This document shows, one piece after another, positions 34,063-42,576 of a DNA stretch of 64,000 nucleotides (position 1 is the stretch's first letter; each line of letters opens with the position of its first letter). The translations under genes were made by a program, and so were the position numbers. The DNA is from Arthrobacter ulcerisalmonis. Its GTDB lineage: Bacteria; Actinomycetota; Actinomycetes; Actinomycetales; Micrococcaceae. A model generated the notes under the pieces. It was not told the origin of the DNA. It saw only the letters and a list, made by a program, of their open reading frames with translations, and ran no database searches. The stretch is from assembly GCF_900609065.1 (NCBI RefSeq), contig NZ_UXAU01000020.1, forward strand, positions 124,001 to 188,000, read 5' to 3'.

Positions 34063-35502
34063 TTGCACACCGTGGTCCAAACCTTGCAGAACTTCATCAA
34101 CGGCGAATTCGTCACTCCGGCAGGCACCGATCTGCTGGACATCGTCAATCCCACCAATGGCGAGGTGGTGGCGCAGTCTCCAGTGTCCGTTGACTCTGAC
34201 GTGGATGCGGCCATGGCGGCGGCAAAAGCAGCCTTCCCCGCCTGGAAGCGGGTCACCCCAGGGCAGCGCCAGCTCATGCTGCTCAAGCTCGCCGACGCCA
34301 TCGAAGCCAACAGTGACGAACTTGTCGAGGCCCAGCACCGGAACACCGGCCAGGTCCGCTCGCTGATTGCCGCGGAGGAAGTTGCCGCCGGCGCAGACCA
34401 GATGCGCTTCTTCGCCGGTGCTGCCCGCATTATGGAGGGCAAGTCTGCTGGCGAGTATTTCGAGGGCCATACCTCCTACGTCCGCCGCGAACCCATTGGC
34501 GTGGTGGCCCAGGTGGCACCGTGGAACTACCCGTTCCTGATGGCCATCTGGAAGATCGGCCCTGCGCTCGCCGCCGGCAACACGATCGTGCTCAAGCCGT
34601 CCGACACCACGCCCGAGTCCACCCTGGTCTTGGCTCGAATTGCCGGCGACATCCTGCCGGCAGGTGTACTCAACGTGGTCTTGGGGACAGGGGCCACAGG
34701 TTCCCTGATGGTGGAGCACAAGGTTCCCGGTCTGGTCTCCATCACAGGCTCGGTCCGGGCTGGTATTGCCGTGGCCACCGGCGCTGCCAAGGGCCTCAAG
34801 CGTGCGCACCTGGAACTTGGCGGCAAGGCGCCCGCCATCGTGTTCAAGGACGCAGACATCGCCAAGAGCGCAGCGGCCATCGCCGAGTTCGCCTTCTTCA
34901 ACGCCGGCCAGGACTGCACCGCCATTACCCGGGTGCTGGTCCAGGATGAAGTGCACGACGACGTCGTGGCCGCCATGGTGGCGCACACCAAGACCCTGCA
35001 CACCGGCTCGCAAAACGACGAAGACAACTACTTCGGCCCGCTGAACAACGTCAACCACTTCAACGCCGTGAGCTCCGTGGTGGAACACCTGCCCGCCAAC
35101 TGCAAGATTGAAACCGGTGGGCACCGTGTTGGCGACAAGGGCTTCTTCTTCGAGCCGACCATCATCACCGGCGCCAAGCAGACCGATGACGTGGTCCAGC
35201 AGGAAACGTTCGGCCCGGTTATCACTGTGCAGCGCTTCAACACCGAGGAAGAAGCGCTGGAAATGGCCAACGATGTGGACTACGCCCTCGCAGCCAGCAT
35301 CTGGACCACCGATCACGGCACGGCCATGCGGCTCAGCCGCGACCTGGACTTCGGTGCCGTGTGGATCAACACCCACATCATGCTGACCGCCGAAATGCCG
35401 CACGGTGGCTTCAAGCAGTCTGGCTACGGCAAGGACCTCTCCGTCTATGGCGTGGAGGACTACACCCGCATCAAGCACGTCATGAGCGCCCTGGACGCCT
35501 GA
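34063..35502 (+). CDS. gamma-aminobutyraldehyde dehydrogenase
   Basis: An NAD(P)-dependent aldehyde dehydrogenase of 479 residues. The N-terminal half has APWNYPFLMAIWKIGPALAAGN near 150 and ELGGKAPAIVF with the catalytic Glu near 250. The catalytic Cys is in FNAGQDCTA near 285, and QETFGPV follows near 385. The combination with gabT and a PucR regulator favours 4-aminobutyraldehyde from putrescine as substrate. The TTG at 34063 is chosen because AGGA (34053-34056) is 6 nt upstream; a GTG at 34072 is an alternative. It heads a two-gene operon. Confidence 0.85.
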   Translation: MHTVVQTLQNFINGEFVTPAGTDLLDIVNPTNGEVVAQSPVSVDSDVDAAMAAAKAAFPAWKRVTPGQRQLMLLKLADAIEANSDELVEAQHRNTGQVRSLIAAEEVAAGADQMRFFAGAARIMEGKSAGEYFEGHTSYVRREPIGVVAQVAPWNYPFLMAIWKIGPALAAGNTIVLKPSDTTPESTLVLARIAGDILPAGVLNVVLGTGATGSLMVEHKVPGLVSITGSVRAGIAVATGAAKGLKRAHLELGGKAPAIVFKDADIAKSAAAIAEFAFFNAGQDCTAITRVLVQDEVHDDVVAAMVAHTKTLHTGSQNDEDNYFGPLNNVNHFNAVSSVVEHLPANCKIETGGHRVGDKGFFFEPTIITGAKQTDDVVQQETFGPVITVQRFNTEEEALEMANDVDYALAASIWTTDHGTAMRLSRDLDFGAVWINTHIMLTAEMPHGGFKQSGYGKDLSVYGVEDYTRIKHVMSALDA

Positions 35503-35549
35503 CCTTCCCCGCTCCTCCTCATCATCACGCTGCACCCGAAAGGCCCATC

Positions 35550-36920
35550 ATGACCACCACCGCATCAGAGATCACCTACCGCCTGGAGCAGAAGCGCAAC
35601 GTCCAGGCTGACTTCCCCGGCCCCAAGTCCGTGGCCCTCACCGAACGCCGCAAGGCAGTCGTGGCAGCTGGCGTCGCCTCCAGCGTCCCTGTTTTCGTTG
35701 CCGACGCGGACGGCGGGATCATCCAGGACGTGGACGGGAACTCGTTCATTGACCTGGGTTCAGGCATTGCGGTGACCAGCGTGGGCGCGTCTGATCCCGC
35801 CGTCGTGGCCGCCGTGAAGGCCGCCGTGGAGCACTTCACCCACACGTGCTTCATGGTGACCCCATACGAAGGCTACGTTGCGGTCGCCGAGCAGCTGAAC
35901 CGGCTCACCCCGGGCGACCACGAAAAGCGGACGGTGCTGTTCAACTCCGGCGCCGAGGCAGTGGAGAACGCCGTCAAGGTGGCTCGCCTCGCCACCGGGC
36001 GCGACGCCGTCGTGGCTTTCGACCACGCCTACCACGGCCGCACCAACCTGACCATGGCGCTGACCGCCAAGGCCATGCCGTACAAGACCAACTTCGGCCC
36101 GTTCGCGCCCGAGGTCTACCGCATGCCCATGAGCTACCCATACCGCGAGGAAAACCCGTCGATCACCGGTGCGGAGGCGGCCAAGCGCGCCATCACCATG
36201 ATCGAAAAGCAGATCGGCGGAGACCAGGTCGCCGCGATCATCATCGAACCCATCCAGGGCGAAGGCGGATTCATTGTCCCCGCCGAGGGCTTCCTGCCGG
36301 CGCTGGCAGCGTGGGCCAAGGAAAAGGGCATCGTCTTCATCGCCGATGAGGTCCAGTCAGGCTTCTGCCGCACCGGTGAATGGTTCGCGGTCAACCACGA
36401 AGGCGTCGTTCCGGACATCCTGACCCTCGCCAAGGGCATCGCGGGTGGCCTGCCGCTCTCCGCCATCACCGGCCGGGCAGACCTGCTGGACGCCGTCCAC
36501 CCCGGTGGCCTCGGCGGCACCTACGGCGGCAACCCGGTGGCCTGCGCTGCGGCCTTGGCGTCCATCAGCACCATGGAGTCGCTGGACTTGGCCGGACGTG
36601 CCCGCCACATCGAGGAACTCGCCGTGGGTCGCCTGACTGAGTTGCAGGGCGAGCTTGCCGACGCCGGATCCGCCGTCATTGGCGATGTCCGCGGACGTGG
36701 CGCCATGCTGGCGATCGAATTGGTCCAGGCCGGTTCGAAGGAGCCCAATCCGGAGCTGACCAAGGCCGTTGCCGCTGCCTGCCTCAAGGACGGCGTCATC
36801 ATCCTCACGTGCGGCACCTACGGAAACGTTATCCGCCTGCTGCCGCCGCTGGTCATCTCGGACGATCTCCTCAACGACGGCCTCGACGTCCTCGCCGCCG
36901 CCATCAAGGCCAACGCATAA
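35550..36920 (+). CDS. gabT: 4-aminobutyrate--2-oxoglutarate transaminase GabT
   Basis: A PLP-dependent class III aminotransferase of 456 residues that converts GABA and 2-oxoglutarate into succinic semialdehyde and glutamate. Visible motifs are FNSGAEAVENAVKVAR (about 130), DHAYHGRTN (about 155), EPIQGEGGF (about 230), FIADEVQSGFCRTG (about 262) and the PLP lysine in LTLAKGIAGGLPLSA (about 290). The ATG at 35550 has GAAAGG 6 nt upstream. A gabD gene for the next step is not in the window. Confidence 0.93.
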   Translation: MTTTASEITYRLEQKRNVQADFPGPKSVALTERRKAVVAAGVASSVPVFVADADGGIIQDVDGNSFIDLGSGIAVTSVGASDPAVVAAVKAAVEHFTHTCFMVTPYEGYVAVAEQLNRLTPGDHEKRTVLFNSGAEAVENAVKVARLATGRDAVVAFDHAYHGRTNLTMALTAKAMPYKTNFGPFAPEVYRMPMSYPYREENPSITGAEAAKRAITMIEKQIGGDQVAAIIIEPIQGEGGFIVPAEGFLPALAAWAKEKGIVFIADEVQSGFCRTGEWFAVNHEGVVPDILTLAKGIAGGLPLSAITGRADLLDAVHPGGLGGTYGGNPVACAAALASISTMESLDLAGRARHIEELAVGRLTELQGELADAGSAVIGDVRGRGAMLAIELVQAGSKEPNPELTKAVAAACLKDGVIILTCGTYGNVIRLLPPLVISDDLLNDGLDVLAAAIKANA

Positions 36921-36976
36921 CGCACACTGCATAACGCGCGACGCCGGCGCCAACCTTTGGTGCGCTGGTTTGCGGT

Positions 36977-37010
36977 AAAGGCGGGTCAGCTCAGTGCTGG
37001 CCCGCCTTTT
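36977..37010 (+). terminator. intrinsic terminator after gabT
   Basis: AAAGGCGGGTCAGC pairs with GCTGGCCCGCCTTT (one G-T wobble) around a TCAGT loop and ends in TTTT. Confidence 0.85.
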
Positions 37011-37050
37011 GCGTGTCCGGCGGGCAGGCTGGGCTGCGGCTACGCCCTGC

Positions 37051-37147
37051 CTACGCCACCACTGCTGCTGCCGCTACGCCACCACTGCCGCTGCCGCTAC
37101 GCCACCACTGCCGCTACGCCACCACTGCCGCTACGCCACTACTGCTG
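37051..37147. repeat. tandem repeat, five copies of a 17/23-bp unit
   Basis: CTACGCCACCACTGCCG-type units start at 37051, 37074, 37097, 37114 and 37131. The first two are 23 bp (extra 6 bp), the next two 17 bp, and the last is degenerate. The fifth unit supplies the rarD stop codon (37131-37133) and encodes its AAAVVA tail, so copy number changes could alter that C-terminus. Confidence 0.85.
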
Positions 37148-38126
37148 CGGCGTCAGCGCGGCGGGAGATGGCGTTGCGCCGGGCGGCCAGCACCATGTCC
37201 ACGGTCAGTAAGATCAATGCCAACCACACCACGCAGAACCCGATCCACCGTTCCGCGGGCATGGCCTCGTGGAACACCACCAGTGCCACGATGAACTGCA
37301 GCAACGGGGCGATGTATTGGAGCAGGCCGATGGTGGTCATGGGGAGCCGTCGGGCGGACGCGCCGAAGAGTAGGAGCGGCACGGCGGTGATGACTCCGGA
37401 TGCGGCAAGGATCCAGAAGTGGCCGGCACCGTTGGTAGCCAGGGTGGCGGTGCCGTTGACTGCGAGAATGATCATGGTGATGGCAGCCAAAGGGGCCAAA
37501 ACAGCTGTCTCCACGCTCAGGCTGGTGAGGGCGTCAACGCGCGGACCCACGCGCTTCTTCAGGAACCCGTAGAAGCCGAAGCTGAAGGCCAGCGTCAGGG
37601 CGATCCAGGGGAGCTTGCCGTACGAGAAGGTCAGGATTCCCACGGCGACGAAGCTGATTCCCACGGCTACCCATTGGAGCGGCCGGAGGCGTTCCTTGAG
37701 GATGATGACGCCCAGAAGTACGGAGACCAGCGGGTTGATGAAGTAGCCCAGGGAAGCCTCCACCGCTTGCCCCGAGGTGACGCCGTACGTATAAGTGAGC
37801 CAGTTGATGCCGATCAGCACGGCCGCCAGTGCCAACGTGCCGCTGACGGCTTTGTTCCGGAACGCCGTGCGGATGGCTGGCCACGACCGGGTCAGCGTGA
37901 TCAGTAGGGCGCAGAAGAGGAGTGAAAACAGGATGCGGCCAGCCACAATTTCTACGGGACCAGCGGGAGCCACGGCCATGAAGTAGAGCGGCAGTAGCCC
38001 CCAGAGTGTGTAGGCGGACAATCCCATGAGGATTCCCGCCGTCGACTCCTTCTGGGCAGCTGCCAGAGTCGTGTTGCGCGTCGTGCTGGTTGGAACTGAA
38101 CTCTGGGGCGTAGGCACGAACACCAT
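37131..38126 (-). CDS. rarD: EamA-family transporter RarD
   Basis: A 10-helix DMT-superfamily protein of 331 residues with the RarD opening GLSAYTLWGLLPLYF. It also has LTYTYGVTSGQAVEASLGYFINPL near residue 110, GILTFSYGKLPWIALTLAFSFGFYG near 160, and LLLFGASARRLPMTTIGLLQYI near 250. The physiological substrate is unknown. The ATG at 38126 is preferred; an in-frame TTG at 38174 would add 16 residues. Its stop codon lies within the tandem repeat at 37051-37147. Confidence 0.85.
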   Translation of the reverse strand: MVFVPTPQSSVPTSTTRNTTLAAAQKESTAGILMGLSAYTLWGLLPLYFMAVAPAGPVEIVAGRILFSLLFCALLITLTRSWPAIRTAFRNKAVSGTLALAAVLIGINWLTYTYGVTSGQAVEASLGYFINPLVSVLLGVIILKERLRPLQWVAVGISFVAVGILTFSYGKLPWIALTLAFSFGFYGFLKKRVGPRVDALTSLSVETAVLAPLAAITMIILAVNGTATLATNGAGHFWILAASGVITAVPLLLFGASARRLPMTTIGLLQYIAPLLQFIVALVVFHEAMPAERWIGFCVVWLALILLTVDMVLAARRNAISRRADAAAVVA

Positions 38127-38194
38127 AACAACAGGTTGCGGGTCGATATTCCAACCAGCACCCAAACCGGCCAATAGTCAGTACGCTTGCTTTC

Positions 38195-38221
38195 ATGACG
38201 TTTTCGCAGGTCGATCGATGA
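38195..38221 (+). other. possible 8-residue leader ORF before topoisomerase IB
   Basis: ATG at 38195 to TGA at 38219-38221 encodes MTFSQVDR. TACGCT is 7 nt upstream, matching the leaderless promoters seen elsewhere in the window. Its stop overlaps the topoisomerase start as ATGA, so it could couple translation. It may equally be chance. Confidence 0.3.
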
Positions 38222-39216
38222 GGCTTCGGCACAGTAACGCGGCTGGCCGTGGATATCGGCGGGTGCCTGCCGGATCGGGATTCAGCTACCGCGACCTGGA
38301 CGGTTCCACGTTGCCCGCGGGCGAGCTTCGGGATCGGTTGGCGGGGATCGGTATTCCGCCGGCCTGGACTGATGTCTGGATTGCTCCGTTCGAGAACGGC
38401 CATATCCAGGCCACCGGCGTCGACGCGGTAGGGCGGCGGCAGTATATTTATCATCCGCAGTGGCGGGAGCGGAAGGATCGGCTGAAGTTTGATCGTTCCC
38501 TGCAACTTGCCGAGTCGCTGCCCGCGGCCCGGCGGTTGGTTACCGTTGACCTCCGGGGCGAGGGGTTCGGCCGGGAGAGGGTGCTGGCGGCAGCCTTCCG
38601 GATGCTGGACAGCGGCTCCTTGCGGGTGGGATCCGAACGCTACACGAACGAAAATGGCAGCCGCGGGCTGGCCACTCTGCTGTGCGCCCACGCCCGGGTC
38701 CGGAAGGACACGGTTCAGCTGGCGTTTCCCGCCAAGAGCGGCAAGGACTGGGAATCGGAAATTGACGACGCCGACCTGGCCACCTTGATCCGGCAGCTCA
38801 AGAAACGCGGTGGCAACGCGAGGCTGCTCGCCTTTAAAGACGGCAGGACCTGGCACCCGCTGACCAGCGCCGACATCAATACTTATGTCAAAGAGCGCAC
38901 CGGAGCCGACTTCACCGCCAAGGACTTCCGGACCCTGCGGGGCACGGTGGCTGCCGCCAGCAGCTTGGCCCGAACCGGACCGAAACCAAAGGTTTCGCAG
39001 CGAAAGCGCGCCATCAGTGCAGCTATGAACGACGCTGCATCAGTTCTGGGAAACACGCCCAGCATCGCCCGGAAGAGCTACGTTGATCCGCGGCTGGTGG
39101 ACCACTATTCTCACGGCGAGACCATCGACCCGAAGCGCCCAGACTCGGCGGAATCGGAACTGCGGGCCTTGCTCTACCGGGAAGGCGCAGTCGTTCCACT
39201 GGCCTCGAAAGGCTAG
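38218..39216 (+). CDS. DNA topoisomerase IB (poxvirus type)
   Basis: A 332-residue type IB topoisomerase that nicks and reseals one DNA strand through a 3'-phosphotyrosine. The N-terminal domain has DVWIAPFENGHIQATGVDA and RRQYIYHPQWRERKDRLKFDR (about 55-95). The catalytic core has GSERYTNENGSRGLATLL (about 140) and FTAKDFRTLRGT (about 235). The active-site Tyr is in SIARKSYVDPRLVDHY (about 285). These are typical residues for the short bacterial/poxviral form. The ATG at 38218 is divergent from rarD. Confidence 0.92.
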   Translation: MRLRHSNAAGRGYRRVPAGSGFSYRDLDGSTLPAGELRDRLAGIGIPPAWTDVWIAPFENGHIQATGVDAVGRRQYIYHPQWRERKDRLKFDRSLQLAESLPAARRLVTVDLRGEGFGRERVLAAAFRMLDSGSLRVGSERYTNENGSRGLATLLCAHARVRKDTVQLAFPAKSGKDWESEIDDADLATLIRQLKKRGGNARLLAFKDGRTWHPLTSADINTYVKERTGADFTAKDFRTLRGTVAAASSLARTGPKPKVSQRKRAISAAMNDAASVLGNTPSIARKSYVDPRLVDHYSHGETIDPKRPDSAESELRALLYREGAVVPLASKG

Positions 39217-39425
39217 GTTCGGGGCGTCGTCGATGCCGTACCGCTGGGATCTGCATGCGGTGGCTGCCCGGCGTCGCTGTCGAACCGCAGGCTATCCACG
39301 GGCGGTGACTGCCGGCGCCTCTGTTGGACAGGCATGAGCCTGGTAAAGCTTAAGAAGCTGGTTCGTCGTCGCTATACCGACAGTCGGCTCGGCAAAATGT
39401 CAGACCCCCTTTCTAGACTGGGAAC
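39217..39425. other. 209-bp spacer
   Basis: No gene is seen. The 3' end carries TAGACT (39414-39419) 6 nt before the ATG at 39426, a leaderless-type promoter. The almost identical string TCTAGACTTGGGGAAC appears at about 40942, upstream of the second FprA gene. Confidence 0.4.
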
Positions 39426-40892
39426 ATGGCAAGCAAAGCGGCATCCACCGCATTGGAATCCAGATCTGATGAGGCAATGGATGCTGCTCTGGCCGTGCTC
39501 TACGCCGGGATGACCGAGCCAGCTCTCGGGGACGGAGCTCTCGGGGACGGAGCGCCCGGGGACGGGCATCCAGGGGACGGACGGTGCCCGGATCCGTTGG
39601 CCGCCGTCGCTGATGGCTGCCTGGATGTGTTGGCCGCCATTGCCCGGAGCGAGGCCAAGCTCGCGGCCGCAAAAGCCGTAGCCGTCGCAACCTACGCCGA
39701 GAGTGTCCGGGCCGCAGCTCCTCCGGAAACGCCCGTTCAAGCACGAGAAATGGCCATCGCGGCCGAGATCGGCTGCGTGCTGGCGATCGGTGACCGCGCC
39801 GGAGCCGTCCTTCTGGCAGATTCCTGCACCCTGGCCAGAAACCTCCCACGTACGCTCACGGCGTTGCGGGCCGGAACGCTGTCGTGGCGGCACGCCAAAG
39901 TCATGATCGACGAAACCAGCACACTGACACCAGCTGCTGCTGTCCTGCTCGAAGCCCACTTCCTGGACCCTGAGGATCCGCACCGAGCCAAGGGTTGCCC
40001 CATCGGGGAGATGCCAGCGTACCGGTTCCGGCAGAAGGCCAGGATTTGGCGTGAACGCCACCACCCTGACAGCATCGAAAAACGCCACTCCAAAGGCTTT
40101 GATGACCGGTGCCTGGACCTTACGTCTGAACCGGATGGCATGGCCAGGCTCTCCGCTTACCTCTCAGCGGACGCCGCCACCGCGATCTGGAACCGCCTCA
40201 CCGCAACAGCCCGTGGCCTCCAGGGCCCTGCCGAAGCTCGGACCCTCACTCAACTCCGCGTGGACCTCTTTGCCGCCGCCACACTCCGCACCGGTAGCCC
40301 GGCGCCCGCGGCCAACCCTGGCGGCGCTTCGGCTGCCGGGTTGGCGGATGTCCCGGCGCCCAAAGCCGACGTGCTGGTCACAGTGCCGGTTTTCGCGCTT
40401 CTGGGGTTGACTGATGAGCCGGCCATGCTGGACGGTTACGGACCGATTCCGCCGTCGATGGCCCGGGATCTCGTCGCCGGCGGTGCGTCGTCTTTCTACC
40501 GGGTACTCACCGATCCCAGGGACGGGGCACCCCTGGAAATTGGTCGCACGAATTACCGGCTGACCAAACCAATGCGGAGCTGGTTGCGGCTCCGAGACGG
40601 TAAATGCCCGTTTACCGGCTGCAGCAATCACTCTCTCGACAACGAGGCAGATCACATTTTGTCCTGGCACCAGGGCGGAACTACCGGAATCACCAACCTC
40701 GGGAGTCCGTGCCCCAAACATCACCGACTCAGACACGCCAGCGCCTGGAAACCCACCCCTGCCACACTCACCGAACCACCCGGCTGGATAGCACCCTCCG
40801 GGCGGACATACCCGAGCGAACACCAAGACTGGGAAGCACCCCAATGGCCTGCCCCACCTCTGCGGGAGCGAAAGGCCGAGCCAGGAAACTGA
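39426..40892 (+). CDS. DUF222 and HNH endonuclease domain protein
   Basis: 488 residues. The N-terminal two thirds are DUF222 (13E12-repeat type), with RAGTLSWRHAKVMIDE near 150 and LSADAATAIWNRLTATARGL near 245. The C-terminal HNH region has LRLRDGKCPFTGCSN, DNEADHILSWHQGGTT and CPKHHRLRH (about 393-440), with the HNH His and the zinc-binding Cys pairs in place. Such proteins are abundant in Micrococcaceae; their role is not established. Residues 33-52 are four GDG-containing pentapeptides encoded by a 15-bp minisatellite. Confidence 0.85.
   Translation: MASKAASTALESRSDEAMDAALAVLYAGMTEPALGDGALGDGAPGDGHPGDGRCPDPLAAVADGCLDVLAAIARSEAKLAAAKAVAVATYAESVRAAAPPETPVQAREMAIAAEIGCVLAIGDRAGAVLLADSCTLARNLPRTLTALRAGTLSWRHAKVMIDETSTLTPAAAVLLEAHFLDPEDPHRAKGCPIGEMPAYRFRQKARIWRERHHPDSIEKRHSKGFDDRCLDLTSEPDGMARLSAYLSADAATAIWNRLTATARGLQGPAEARTLTQLRVDLFAAATLRTGSPAPAANPGGASAAGLADVPAPKADVLVTVPVFALLGLTDEPAMLDGYGPIPPSMARDLVAGGASSFYRVLTDPRDGAPLEIGRTNYRLTKPMRSWLRLRDGKCPFTGCSNHSLDNEADHILSWHQGGTTGITNLGSPCPKHHRLRHASAWKPTPATLTEPPGWIAPSGRTYPSEHQDWEAPQWPAPPLRERKAEPGN
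39521..39580. repeat. 15-bp minisatellite, four units, in the DUF222-HNH gene
   Basis: Units at 39521, 39536, 39551 and 39566 are of the form AGCTCTCGGGGACGG; the first two are identical and the rest degenerate. They encode ALGDG-ALGDG-APGDG-HPGDG in frame, near the N-terminus and outside the HNH domain. Confidence 0.8.
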
Positions 40893-41001
40893 CACCCGCC
40901 GAAACGCCGAGGCCAAACGAGCTGCCCTGATTTTGGGCTCGTCTAGACTTGGGGAACTGTGCGCCGATGCGGCGCGTCAGCCGCCTTCAGAAGGGCTTTC
41001 G

Positions 41002-42426
41002 GTGACTCACTCCAGCGATTCCGCCGCCACCCGTCCCCTCCGTGTCGCGATTGTGGGCGCCGGCCCCGCTGGCGTGTATGCGGCGGATATCCTGACGAAA
41101 TCCAGTGGCGTCAAGGACGGGGATTTCGAGGTCAGCATCGATTTGTTCGAGGCGTATCCCGCGCCTTACGGGCTCATCCGCTACGGCGTCGCGCCGGACC
41201 ATCCCCGGATCAAGGGCATCGTCAACGCCCTGCACAAGGTATTGGACCGGGGCGACATCCGGTTTCTTGGCAATGTCACTTATGGCCGCGACCTGACCCT
41301 CAGCGACTTCCGCGCGTTTTACGATGCGGTGATTTTCTCCACCGGAGCCATTAAGGACGCCAGCTTGGACCTTCCCGGCATCGACCTGCCTGGATCGTTT
41401 GGCGGTGCCGACTTCGTCTCCTGGTATGACGGGCATCCGGACGTCCCGCGGGACTGGCCCTTGAACGCCAAGGAAATCGCCGTGATTGGCAACGGCAACG
41501 TTGCCCTGGACGTAGCCCGCATGTTGGCCAAGCACCCTGAAGAGCTCCTGAGCACCGAAATCCCGGATAACGTCTACGAAGGGCTGAAGTCCTCGCCAGT
41601 CACCGACGTGCACGTCTTTGGCAGGCGGGGTCCGGCGCAGATCAAATTCACGCCCCTCGAACTGCGCGAACTGAGCCACATGAAAGACGTGGACATTGTG
41701 CTTTACCCGGAGGACTTCGAATTCGATGCTGCCTCGGATGAAGCGATCCGCACCAACAACCAAATCAAGACCATGGTCAACACCCTCACCAACTGGCTGG
41801 TCGAAGATCATGCAGAGTCGGAGACGCCTTCCTCCAGGCGCCTGCACCTGCATTTCCTGCACAACCCGGTGGCGCTGGAGGCGGGTCCGGACGGCGCGGT
41901 AGCGGGGGCCCGGTTCGAGCGGATGCGGCTGGACGGCACCGGCAACGTGGAGGGAACGGGCGAGTTCGTGGATTATCCGGTGCAGGCCGTCTACCGGGCC
42001 ATCGGTTATCATGGCTCCGCCCTGGCCGAACTGGAGTACGACGCAGCCAAGGGCGTCATCCCCAACGAGGGTGGCAGGGTCCTCGATGCCGACGGCGCAC
42101 CGGTGCCCGGAATCTACGCCACGGGCTGGATCAAGCGCGGTCCCGTGGGCCTGATCGGACACACTAAAGGTGACGCGCTTGAAACTATCGGCTTCCTGCT
42201 GGAGGACCGGCTTTCGCTGCCCACAGCCACAAACCCGGATCCGCAGGCCATCCTTGATCTGCTGGCAGAGCGGGGCGTCGAGTACACCACCTGGGTTGGC
42301 TGGAACCGGCTCGACGCCCACGAAGCGCAGTTGGGGAATGACTGGACGGCGGACCGGCGAGAGGTAGTCCGTGAACGGATCAAGGTGGTCCCGCGCGAAG
42401 AGATGGTCCGGATTTCGCGAGGCTGA
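41002..42426 (+). CDS. ferredoxin--NADP(+) reductase, FprA paralogue
   Basis: A 474-residue adrenodoxin-reductase-like flavoprotein closely related to the protein at 10899. Long stretches match, for example APYGLIRYGVAPDHPRIKG. FAD (IVGAGPAGVYAA) and NADP (VIGNGNVALDVARML) motifs are both present. Two copies suggest separate ferredoxin partners or conditions. The GTG at 41002 is chosen because CAGAAGGG lies 8 nt upstream. A TAGACT -10 lies at about 40944. Confidence 0.88.
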   Translation: MTHSSDSAATRPLRVAIVGAGPAGVYAADILTKSSGVKDGDFEVSIDLFEAYPAPYGLIRYGVAPDHPRIKGIVNALHKVLDRGDIRFLGNVTYGRDLTLSDFRAFYDAVIFSTGAIKDASLDLPGIDLPGSFGGADFVSWYDGHPDVPRDWPLNAKEIAVIGNGNVALDVARMLAKHPEELLSTEIPDNVYEGLKSSPVTDVHVFGRRGPAQIKFTPLELRELSHMKDVDIVLYPEDFEFDAASDEAIRTNNQIKTMVNTLTNWLVEDHAESETPSSRRLHLHFLHNPVALEAGPDGAVAGARFERMRLDGTGNVEGTGEFVDYPVQAVYRAIGYHGSALAELEYDAAKGVIPNEGGRVLDADGAPVPGIYATGWIKRGPVGLIGHTKGDALETIGFLLEDRLSLPTATNPDPQAILDLLAERGVEYTTWVGWNRLDAHEAQLGNDWTADRREVVRERIKVVPREEMVRISRG

Positions 42427-42576
42427 GGACGCGCACGATAGACAAGAGGATGCGATCACCACGACGCCGTCGGATGCCCGGGCGGCGCCATCGCAGGGAC
42501 CCAGGCAACCCACCGAGAGTGGGGTTAGACTGGCCGAGCCGGCAGCCAGATGCCGGCCACCGCAACGGGGAGTTCG

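Noticed and set aside
37051..37147. Possible CRISPR array
   Set aside because: Units are contiguous with no unique spacers and have unequal length; this is a simple tandem repeat.
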